64,000 nt of DNA from assembly GCF_002906165.1 (NCBI RefSeq), contig NZ_PPCN01000006.1:247280-311279 (forward strand), written 5' to 3'. The notes below the pieces were generated by a model, which saw only the letters and a list, made by a program, of their open reading frames with translations, was not told where the DNA came from and did not search any database. This document shows positions 28,801 through 40,800 of this stretch, piece after piece; within the stretch, counting starts at the first letter, position 1; every line of letters starts with the position of its first letter. The position numbers were made by a program, and so were the translations under genes. Source of the DNA: Roseibium marinum. GTDB taxonomy: Bacteria > Pseudomonadota > Alphaproteobacteria > Rhizobiales > Stappiaceae.

Positions 28801-31800
28801 CAGGCAGGCACGCGCCAGCGGTCCGCGTTGGAGGTTCCATCCCTCGGCGGCCAGGACCTGTGCTGCCTGGACCGCGGCAGGCGCCGGATCATCCTCTTCC
28901 GTGAAATCGCGGCGCTCCAGGGCCAGATGGCCTTCGGCCTCGATGCGCTGGCGCACTTCTCCGCGCCGGGTGACAAATCGTGTCCGTAGAGCCTCGTGCC
29001 GTCTTGTCACGGTCTCGAGAGCCGATTGCAGGGCAGCCTCGTCGAGCGGACCGTCGATCCAGTACCCACCCATAACAGTATAGTCCGGCCGAGGCCCGTC
29101 GAGCTGCTGCAGGAAACACAGCCGTTGTTGCTGCGCCGAGGCGGGATAACTCTCGGAGGCAGGCAATGCGGATAGTGGAGATGTCACCCGCGGTGCACCG
29201 CCCGCCAGTCCGTCAATCACTCGTGCGGCCAGCCCCGCGACGGTCGGTTTCTCGAAGAGATCGCGCAGGCTTACGACCGGACCATAGCGGGTCTGAATCC
29301 GGTTAATGAGCCGTACGGCAAGCAGGCTGTGCCCGCCGAGCATGTAGAAATCCGCGTCCATGTCCCGGACCGGCGCGCCCAGCAGCGCCGCCCAGTCTTC
29401 GGAGATCTCGGTTTCAATCCGGTTGGCCGGTCCCCGGACCGGTCGGGCAGCCGCGTCAGCAGCGGTGGCCGGCTCGGATGCGGGCTCGGGCAGTGCGCGC
29501 CGGTCAAGTTTGCCGTTGCCGTCGATCGGAAGGCTGTCCAGGGAAATCAGATGCGCCGGCACAAGCGGAGCCGGAAGCTGTTGTGCAAGCTTCGAGCGCA
29601 GCACTTTCAGATCGACGGCGCCCTCGACCACAATATAGGCGGCAAGCTCCGGACCCGCCGGGCCGGGCCGGGCGATCACCGCGGCCTGGCGCACACCGTC
29701 CTGCGCTTCCAGGACCGCTGCGATTTCCCCGGGTTCGATCCGGTGACCGCGGATCTTGAGCTGATCGTCGCTGCGCCCCAGATACCGCACGGTACCATCC
29801 GCCCGCCACAGACCCAGATCGCCGGTCCGGTAAAGCCGGCCGAATTCGGAGTGACGGACAAACCGTTCTTCCGTCAGGTCCTCGCGCCCCAGATATCCGA
29901 TCGCAAGTCCGTCGCCCCCGACCCAGATTTCACCCGGCATGCCGATGGGCACCGGCGCTCCGGTCGAATCCAGGATGAAGAGGGTGCTGTTTGCGATCGG
30001 CCGTCCGATAGGCATGTCCGCGCCCGGTTCGGGAGGCGTTTCAATCCTGTACGTCGCGGAGAAGGTGGTGTTTTCGGTCGGGCCGTAGCCGTTGACCACG
30101 GTGAGTAAGGGATTTGCGGTCATGGCGGCCGCGACATGACTTGCGGAGATCCGCTCGCCGCCTGTCAGGACCGTCGTCAGCGATGCAAAGACGCCAGGAT
30201 TGAGATCGGCGAAAGTGTTGAAGAGCGTCGCCGTGAGCCACATGACGGTAACCCCCTCCCGTGCGGCGATATCCGCAACGGCCCAGGGGTCAAGCAGGGC
30301 TTCCCTGTCGGCGAGCACCAGGCACCCGCCGTTCAGGAGCGGTCCCCAGATTTCGTAAGTCGTCGCATCGAAGGACAGCGCGCCAGTGAGGAGCAGCCTG
30401 TCGTCCGGTCCCAGCGGAACGACGTCGCTGTCGCGCACCAGCCGGACGATGGCGCGGTGGGGGACCACAACGCCTTTCGGCGTGCCCGTGGAGCCGGAGG
30501 TGAACATGACATAGGCGGGCGTCTCGGCGCCGGATTCCGGCAGCGCGACGCCTTCCGGATCGGCCTCCACCGCCTTCAGCGTCACCGCGAATTTCGCCTG
30601 TGCGGCTTCCGTGTCGCTCAGCGTCAGTTTCGGCCTGGCGATATCAAGCAGGGTGGCGATCCGGTCCGCCGGATAGTCCGGATCGATCGGGACATAGGTG
30701 GCCCCGGCCTTCAGAACCCCCAGCATCGCGGCGACCAGCGCCGGCCTGCGATGCGCGATCAGGCCGACCAGATCCCCCGGCGCGACACCATGACCTGCCA
30801 CGAGACCCGCCGCGATGCGGTCGGACCACCTGTCGATCTCGCCGTAGCTGACGCTTTTCGCCTCGTGACGCAGGGCGGTGGCCTCCGGCATTTTACCCGC
30901 AACCTGCCGGAACAGATCCACGACGCTGGCTTCCCGCGGATAAGCGGTACCCGTGTCGTTGAAGAGGCGGACAACCGTGTCCCGTTCCTCGTCTCCAATG
31001 AATTGCAGCGCCGGCAGAAGGCTTTCCGGAGCTGCCGCCACGGCCGACGCGAGCTCACCGAGATGATCGGCCATTCTCTGGACAGTTCCAGAGTCGAAAA
31101 TGTCGGTGTCATATTCCAGTTCAAGATCGATTCCTTCCGATGAAGGAAGAAGGTAGAAGATCAGATCGGCGCGGGAAACGCTGCCCGGCAGATCCGCCGC
31201 CGTCGCCGGCCGGCCGTCGAAGGACAGGCTTTCTCCGGCGAATTCCTCCACCGTGACGATGACATTATAGAGGCCGAGCCGGCCGCCCCGGCCGGTGCCG
31301 CCACGCGCCTGACCCAGATGTTCGACCGGATAATGGCTGTGCTCCTGCGCTTCGCTCAGCCTTTCCCGTGTCTGGTCGAGCAGCGCCGCGAACGTCGTTT
31401 CCGGATCGAGTTTCAGCCGCAGGACGAAATTCTCGATGAAGCAGCCGACCTGATCGAACTCCTCCTTGCTGCGCCGTCCCGCCGCAACACTGCCTATCAC
31501 CAGGTCTCCCTGCCCCGAATAACGATGCAGAAGCGCCGCGCTGAGGGCCATCAGCACGTGGTAGAGCGTACCGCGATGCTTCGCTGCCAGCGCACGCAAA
31601 GCCTTCGACATTTCCGGCGTCAGCCTGCTGTGGACCGTGCCGCCCCGATAGCTCTTGACCGCCGGTCTGGGGCGGTCGGTAAAGAGTTCGATCTGACGCG
31701 GTGCATCCGCCAGCGTCTTTTCCCAATAGGCGCGGCTTTCCGTTCCGGCGGGGCTGTCGAGCAAAAGGCGTCTCTGGGTGGCGTGACCGCTATAGGTACC

Positions 31801-34800
31801 GGTGGGAGCGGCGAGTGCGCCACCTCCATAGGCCCTGGACAGATCCCGCATCAGCACGGCGACGGACCAGCCGTCGGCAATGGCATGATGCAGACAGATA
31901 ACCAGCAGGCTGCGTGCCCCGGCCTGTTCGACATGCACGCGCCAGAGCGGTGCTTCCGCCAGATCGAACCCCTCTCCGGCCAACTCCGAAGCGCGTGCTA
32001 GCGCATCGGCTTCGCTCGACGCGGCCCCGCTCGTCAGCACAGGCTCGATCCGGTCGGCGATTTTCAATTGAGGAGTGTCGGAACCCGTATCCTCGAAGGC
32101 GCAGCGGAGCGCCTCGTGCCTTTGCGCCACCGCGCCAAGCGCCGCGCGCAACCGGTCTTCATCCAAAGGCCTATCGACCCAGAAGGCCCCGCAGATACAA
32201 TAGGCGGAGCGGTCCGCCGCCATTCTGTCCAGAAGCCACATCCGTTCCTGCGCCGGGGAAAGCAGTGCGGGACCCTCCTGGTCCGCTGGCGATAACCGGA
32301 CCGACTGCGGCTCTCCCGCGCCACCGAGCAGGCCCTGCATCTCCGCGACACTCGGCCGCTCGAACAGATCCCGCACCCCAAGATCCACATCGAAGGCGTC
32401 CCTCAACTGGGCGACAATCTGGACCGCCCCCAGCGAATTGCCGCCAAGTGCGAAAAAACTGTCCTCTGGGCCGGGGAAAACGCCTGTAGGCAGATAGGCG
32501 CGCCATATCCCTAGCAGCCGATCCGTAACGTCGCCGCTGCCCCCTGGCCAGGAAACCTGATCCTCCGTCTCTGCCGGCTCCACCGCAAAAACGAGACCTT
32601 CGCCCGGCTTGAATTGCGCCCTCAGGCCCGTGTCCCGGATCCATCCCTCCGGCAACACTTCGGCGGGGATCGCTTCCGGCGTATCACGCGAACAGCTCTC
32701 GAACACGGCGCCTTCAATGCCGGGCGGACAAAGGCTCAGCCTGTCGTCCAGCACGAACCGGTGCGGCTCCGGTGAACCGGCACCGGCCTTGACCTGTTCC
32801 ATTTCGGTGGCACTGGCGACAGGCAGGAGCGCGAGCGGCATGGTGGGTTGCGCCGTGCAGGCCGACAGCAATATCTCCAGATGCCGGCCCATCCGGACGA
32901 TCCGCTCCGCGTCGAACAGGTCGGAATTATAGGTGACACGCAGAAGGGTCTCGCTCTCGTCCGCAGCGATTTCGAAATAGAGGTCGAATCCCGATGCCGG
33001 CGGCGTCAGATCGGCGACGGCTTTCCCTTTCACGCCGCCCAGCCTCAGCTCCGGCCGCGCGATGTCGGCGGCGCTGACCAGAATGTCGAAAAGAGCGGCC
33101 CGCGCCACGTCCCGGGGTCTGCCGAGGCGTGACAGGATCGCATCGATGGGCGTATCTCCGTCGGCAAAGGCTTCGGTGGCTGTCTCGGCCACCCGCCCCA
33201 GCAGAGCGGCGAAACTGTCCGCCCCGCGAACGCGGTCCCGCAGCGCCAGCGTGTTCACGAAATTGCCGATCTGACCGAGAAGATCGGGATGTCCGCGTCG
33301 CGTGATGGCCGACCCGAAAGTTATGTCGCTCGCCCCGGTATAACGGTGGACCAGCGCCTTGAGACCGGCCACCGTTGCCAGATATGGCGTCGTGCCGGAC
33401 TGGCGGGCCAGGTCCTGCAGGGCGGACGTTGTTGAGGATGACAGCCGGATATCGTGCCGTGCCGCGGTGAAACTCTGTATCCGCGCCCGCGCTCGATCCC
33501 TTGGCAGTTCGGACTGTGGTGGCATGTCCTCAAGGCGCGCGGCCCAGCGCTCCAGCGCGGCGCGGCCTTCGGGCTCATGCAGTCTCGCATCCTGCCACAA
33601 ACAGGCATCGATATGCTGTACGGACAGGTCGGGCAACTCTGCGGCGCGCGCCTCAAGGGCGGCTTCGTAGAACCCGGTCAGATCCGCAATGAACGCCTCT
33701 TCCGACCAGCCGTCGAAAGCGATGTGATGCATCGCGTAGACCAGGACGTGACGGGTATCCTCTCCGGTTTCAAGACGCACAAGCGACGCCCGGAAGACCT
33801 GGCCGGCCTGCAGGTCATAGGGAGCCGAACCGAGCCTGTGAACAGCGTCGGCCAACAGCAGCTCCGGTGTGCCGGTGCCTGTCACCGTCTCTTCGGCCAA
33901 CTCGCAAGGCTCACTCGCGCGAACCGTCTGCCACAGCACACCATCGTTCAGTTCATAGCCGGTTCTCAGGATGCTGTGACGCTGTAGAAGACCGTCGAGA
34001 GCGGTCCGCAGCGCCTTCGAGTCCAGCAGACCGTCAAAGACGAAGGCCCCCGACAAGACGTAGAAAGCCTCCTGGCCCTCGAGTTGCGAAAGCGTCCAGA
34101 TACGGCGTTGAGCGGGAGACGCAGGTGCGCGCGTCAGCCCCGTGGAAGGGATGGCGGCCGACGCCGCTCCCTTGTCCTGCGCCAGATGCGCCGCGATACC
34201 CGCAGGCGTCAGCTCGCGGAAAAACACCGACGCTTCCAGATGCCGCCCGGTCCGCCGCTCCACCTCGGCGGCGATACGCAGGGCGGTCAGGCTCGTGCCG
34301 CCCAGCTCGAAGAAACTGTCCCGGGCCGATACGTTCGGCTCGCCGAGCAAGGTGCGAAACACCTCCACGACGGTGTCGAGATGCTCCCCCCGCGACGAAG
34401 AATGATCCGGCGACCGGCCATTCCAGTGCTCCTCCGCCCGGCCTTCCGCCCGCAAACTTATGCGGCGGGGCATCGCGGGACCGCGCAGCACGCGCGCGAG
34501 ACCGGCCGCCAGATCCGCTAACTTGACATCGGAGCCATTGCAAAGCGTGACAATGAGATCCTCAAGCGGGCCCTCGACATGAGCCACTTCCGGCCGCGAC
34601 AGCAGCAAGGCCCGTGCAACCGCGCTCTCCAGCGGATCGGAAACCACGGTAAGACCGCCGTTCGCGGCCAGCACCGCCGTCAGTCCGGTCGCCCCGCCGT
34701 CGACATGCAAATCACCGGGACAGCCGACAGGGGCCTCCAGCCCGGCCGTATCCAGAACAGAAACCGCGACCCCCGCAAGAGGCTCGAACCTTGCAAGGCT

Positions 34801-37800
34801 GCCTTCGACAGGGCTGGAAAAGCAATGGCTGCCCAAGGCCAAGCCGGAAAAAAGCGGCCGCAGGACCAGCCGCACGCTGCTGCCTTCCGCGAGCGTCGCC
34901 GCGATCGACTGCGCATAATTGTCATAGGGCGAACCGGTGCAATCGACGATCAGGCGAACCGAACTGCGTGTCTCTCTTCCGGCGATCCAGTTCCGCACCA
35001 TCCGCTGCGGAAGCACTATTGCCTGAACCGGCTCGGGAATATCGCCGATGCGCAGCCGGACCGCACCCAGAAGTGCAGCGGCAAGCGCCTCCGGCGACGG
35101 GGTCCCGGCAGGCAGTGTCACCACCGCGCCCTCTTCCAGAGCGCAGGCGCTCCGCCACGCGGCGATGCTCCGCGTGGAAAGCGGAAGACTATCTGGAACC
35201 GGCAGCTCCAGACGTTCCGCCAGCGCCGTCACGGCTCCGGAGAATCCGGAAGCACCGACCAGCGAAGCAGCTGTGATTTCCCGCCCATGCGCATCGACCG
35301 CCAGAACACGTTCCGGCGCGTTACTCAAAGCTGCCGCCACGGCTTCAGCCAGGTCCTCGATCCGTTCAGCGTCCTCCGGCTGCCGCCGTCCGAGCTTGCC
35401 GATAGCCTGCGCCGGTTTCCCGCAGAGATCGCTCAGGATGGAGGTGTATTCCTCCGCCCATGCCGTAATGGTGTCCGGGTCATGGCTGCCTGAATCGAAA
35501 TCGAAATCCAGCAGGATTTCGTCGTTCTGGACAATAGCGTTCAGAGAGAGCGCATATTTCGGATCGCCGACCGGAACCGGACGGACGCTCACCGGATGCC
35601 CGCCGAATGCCGTCAATCCGGGGTCGCGATCCAGATTAAAGCCGACCGTGAGAGCAGGCAGAACAGCCGCATCCGTGAGGGCATCCTGCGGACGCACGCT
35701 CTGGTGGTCGAGCAGCGCCATGATTTCGCGTTTGATCCGTTCGAGAAGCACCTCGCCCGGTTCGCCGCCATCGACTTCGAGTATCAGCGGCACGGTCATT
35801 GCGCACTGGCCGACCAGTCCTTGCGCATCCATGGCGGCCTGGCCCGGCACGGGAATCCCGATCGCCGGCCGCGCCGCGCCCGAAAGTCTGGCAACAAGTG
35901 TCGCATAGGCGGTTAGCAACACGGCGAAAAGCGAAGCATTCCGCGCTTCGCCGAAGGCCTCCAAGGCCTGGACGGCCTTGGTGTCAATCACATGTCGCAG
36001 ACGCTGCCCTGTCCGGGAACCGCCCCGCAGCGCAAGACGGTCGGACGGAAGCACAACCGGCTCGCTCCCGGTCTCCAGCTGCTTTTCCCAGTAGTCACGC
36101 GCTGACACCAATGCAGCCGGATCGGGCTTTTCTGACCAGCGTACGAAATCCGCAAACGATGGTGCGGGCAGCAACGATGTGCCCGTTTTACCCTCATAGA
36201 GCGCTGCCAGTTCCGATATGACCACGCCCATGGACCATCCGTCGCAGATGAGCGGATGCGCGCGCATCGCAACCAGCGTGTGTCCGTTATCAAGATCGAG
36301 CAGGTCACAGGCCAGCAGGGGCCCATGCGAAGCGTGCATCCGGCTCGCCGCCAGGTCCGCCACCCATCGCGAGCCGTCCGTATCGCGCTGATCGGCAGGA
36401 AGCTGCGAGAGAACCGACGTATTGACGCCGGGCATCTCGCCACCTGGAACCAGCAGGCCGTCGCGCACGCATCTCGTCTGCAGGATATCGTGACGCGAAA
36501 CCACGGTTTGGAGGGCATCCCTGAGCCGGTCCGCGTCGATACGTCCGGCGACATCGACAACCAGGGTTTCCACCCGTTCTCCGTCCCCGTGCTTGAGAGC
36601 CAGAAGCCGCATCTCCCGCTGGGTGGCCGTCAGCACCAGAGACCCGGGCAGCGCCTCATTTTCCGCCGTTTTCTTCTTGCCGGAACCGTCGTTGCCACCA
36701 CCGAAGAAGCCACCCTTCAGCAGGTCGCGCGCGGCTGCTTCCATCGCCTTTTCGATGGCCGCGATATCGGTGTCGCTATGAGCGGTCGACAGGAAACATG
36801 TCCGCCGTTCCCACGTGTAGACACCCTGCAGCACCAGCGAGAAGAAGAAGAGCGAAAGCTCCAGCGTCTGATAAACCTCCCCCTGAGCCGTCACCTGGCG
36901 CAACTGGAACTGCGACGCGAAGAAGGCAATGCGGAACGGAATGCCGAGGCGTGCGAACATCGCGTTCAGCCTGCCGGTCATGTCCCGGGTGCGGGCGCTG
37001 AGGTCGCGTTGGAGCGCCGGACCCTGCATCTTCAGATGATTGAGCGTGGCGCGCGCGCTCGCCATGGCCAGCGGATGGCGGCAGAATGTCCCGCCAAAGA
37101 AGATTTGCGTCGTTGTCGGCCCGCTGTCGTCGCCGTACGTCCACGCCCCGCCATCCATCGGATCGATGAAACGCGCCTTGCCCGCGATGGCGCTGATCGG
37201 CAGACCGCCGCCCAGGACCTTGCCATAGGTGACGATATCCGCCTTGACGCCGAAATACGCCTGCGCGCCGCCGGGATGGCAGCGAAATCCGGTGATCAGC
37301 TCATCGAAGATGAGCGTGATGTCCCGCTCGCCGGTCAGTTTGCGCAAGGCATGGAGGAAGTCCCGTGGCTGCAGTTCCGGATTGCGGCTCTGGACCGGCT
37401 CCACCAGCACGCCCGCCAGTTGATCGGCCTCCGCCGCGATTGTCTCCAGCGCCGCTTCGGAACCGTAATCGAGCACGATCACGTCCTCGATCTGGTTTTG
37501 CAGGATACCCAGCGAGGCGGACATGGTTCCGAGCGGACTGCCGAATGCCATCGCTCCATCATAGGACCCGTGGAAAGAGCCCCGGAAAATCGCGATCCTG
37601 GATTTGCCGGTCACGGCACGCGCCAGACGGTACGCGGTCATCACCGCCTCGGTCCCGGTGTTGCTGAAGGCGACCCGCTCGCAGCCTGTCAGATCGCACA
37701 GCAGCTCCGCCGTTTCCTCGGCCAGGTCGCTTTGCGTGGCAAGCTCCATGCCTTCGCTGAGCTGCTTGCGGATGGCCTCGGTGACGAAGGCAGGCTGATG

Positions 37801-40800
37801 ACCGAGCAGATCGACTCCGAACCCGCAGGACAGATCGATATAGCTGTTGCCGTCGATATCCCGGATGCGGCTGCCTTCCGATCCGGCCGAGACGATCGGA
37901 TAGACCAGTTCCTTCAGGTCCGGATTGTAACCGATGGTGGCGATCCAGTCGGCAAGCTTCGGACGCGCCTTGCCCGCATAGGTCTTGGAGGCGGCTGTCC
38001 GTTCCGTGTAGCGGGCGATCAGATCCCTGACGTAGGCGCGCTGGCGATCCGTCAGATCGCTTCCGGCCGCGGCCAGGGGAGCGCCGGCGGCCGGCATCGT
38101 GGCTGGATGGGATTTATTCCTCGCCGTATTGACCGGGGGTACCGGCGCAACAGCGGCGGCGGGCCGTGGCGGGCTGGCTTCCACACGTTGCCCTGACAGA
38201 AGCGCGATCTGATCGGACATCAGCTTGAGCTGCTGCTGCACGATCGCTTCGAGCGACGTGCCTGCGGCTGCCGTCGGCAGAGGAACGGCCGGCACAAACG
38301 TTTCCGCCACGGGATGAGCCTGAAAAACCGGCGGCTCCGGCCGAGGAGAGGGCGCGGCAACAGGTGCGGGAGGAACCACTTCGGCAAGATAGTCGGCGAT
38401 CCGCCGCACCGAGGACAGTTCTTCGTGGAACCGGCTCATCTTCAGATCGACACCAAAACGCTTCTGCACCGCGTTGCGCAGCTGCATGAGGAGCAGCGAG
38501 TCCATGCCCAGGGCGAACAGATTGCTGTCCAGATCATGACCGGCGATTTCGATACCGCTGATCGTGCGGATGAGGTCGCTCACATCCTGCAGGTGGTCCG
38601 CCCGTGCGGATCGCTCCGCGAGGGACGCTGTAACAGGTGCCTGAACCTCTGTTCGCACGGCTGGTGCGGCCGGTATTGCCCCACTCGCGGACTGGCCGGT
38701 GAGACGCGCCACGATGGCCGCCTGAACAGGGGTCTTCTTGTCGTCTCCGGGCAAGGTAAAGACCTCTTCAATAATAAATCCGGCTTGGGCAAGAGCGCTT
38801 TTCCAGCCGGGAACGCTCAGAACGGGCGAGTGTGCGATACGGGCGGTTTCATCCTCGTAATGCCACCAGCCCGGAGTCAGTCCGAAAATCATGCCGACGA
38901 CATCATGCAGCCGTGTGACTTCGTTGACGATCAGCCGCCCTCCCGGCCGCAACAGCTGCGCCGCATTCCGAAGCGTCTCGACGATATTGCGGGTCGCATG
39001 CAGAACGTTGGACGCAACGAGCACATCCTGACTGCCCGGCTCGAAGCCCTGTTCGGACGGGGAGACCGTCACGTCGAAGGTGGCGAACGCCATCGAAGGC
39101 CGGCCGCCGGTCCAGCGCTCCCGCGCCGGCATGACAAATCCGTCGCTCACATCGGTGAAGGTGTAGTGAACCGGACGCGGATCGCTTGCCAGACTGTCCA
39201 CAATGCCGCGCGTGACCCCTCCGGTGCCGCCGCCGATTTCCAGGACCCTGGGTGTCTCCAGGCCGGTCAGCGCGGCGGGGACAGCCAGCGCCATGACGGT
39301 GTTGAAAGACCGCGACAGATGCCCGTCGCCGTAAAGACCGTCGAGCAGCGCGGTAGACCCGCCGGGCATGAGCACTTCCATCGGATCGCGCATGCCGCGC
39401 AGAACGTCCGGCAGGGCCTCGAAACAACGGGCCAGCAGATCGAATGCCGCACTCAGATCCGCATGGCTTTGGCGCAGGCGCGCCTCTTCCGCTTCCGTCC
39501 CGGCGGACCAGCCGGAGTAATCGGTCTGCGTTGCGCGATCCGCTACATAAAAAGCGTCGCCCTTGCGCTCCAGCCAGCCATCGTCAACAAGAATGTCGAG
39601 ATACCACCGCATCAAACGCTCGTGGCCGGGTGAAATTTTGAGTGCCGCGAGAAGGGCCTGCGCACTCGTTTGCGATCGGGCAAGATCGAACAGACCGATC
39701 GCCTGGGCGAAGGAGACCAGCCGCCGCCGGCCGATACGGGCGGTGGCATCGAGACCGGCGGCTATGCTTTGCGCTGAGGGCCCTTGTGTTGTCAGCCAGC
39801 TGTGGACCTGAGCCCAGCGGGGATCGGAAGAAGCGCCTTCGCGCATCTGCTCTGGCAGCGCGAGCGGCATGGCGTAGGTTTTACGCTGGAAGGGATATGT
39901 CGGCAGCTTGATCCGCCTTGCTCCATCGTCCGAGTGAAAGCTACGCCAGTCCACCTTGACGCCGCGCACATGCAATTCGCCGAGTGTCGCCAGCACCTGC
40001 CGCCAGCCGCTGGTGGAGCGGCGCAGGCTCGGCAGCCATGCCATTGTGTTCCCGGCGCCGGCGTTTTCCTGGCCGAGACCCGAGAGCACCGAGGATGCTC
40101 CGATTTCGAGAGCCGCCGTACATTCGCGGCCACGCAGCGTTTCCAATGCCTTCATGCATTGAACCGGTTCGAGCAATTGCCGCGCCCAGACGGCGGGATC
40201 GGTAATCTCTTCGGCGCTCGCCGGTGCTCCCGTCATATCCAGAATCAGTGGAATCGTCGCCGCGCGCAGCTCGGCCTTGGCGACACGGGCGCGAAACTTC
40301 TCCGCGACAGGCTGCATCAGGGGGCTGTGGAAGGCGCGGTGGATCGGCAGGAGTTTTACCGTGATGCCGAGCGCGGCAAGCGCCTGGATCAGCGTCTCCA
40401 TCGCTTCCGGCGTCGCCGAGACGGTGGTGTTTTCCGGCGCATTGAATGCGGCGATCGCGACGTCGATGCCTTCGCCGCGCGCCGTTTCCAGGATCTGCTC
40501 CGCGGAGGCGAAACAGGCCGCCATGCGGCCCTCTCCGCTGTCACTGTGAGCAAGCTCTCCGCGGGCGATCACCAGATCCAGCGCGTCGTCCAGCGATAGA
40601 ACCCCGGCCGTATGCGCGGCCGCGAAATGTCCGAAGCTGTGACCGAACAAGACGGAAGGCGTTACCCCCCAGGCGCGCCACATGGCGACCAGAGCCGCCT
40701 GCAGGGCGAAAAGGGCCGGCTGCGCGATCCGGGGATCGTCGAACGCTGTTTCGGGGGCCTTTCCCTCGAACAGCAACCCGGCCAGCGATTGGCCGAGAAC

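Noticed and set aside
34385..35395. A frameshift or stop as the cause of the missing A domain
   Set aside because: The frame is open through all three A-less stretches and joins intact T domains; the loss is by in-frame erosion.
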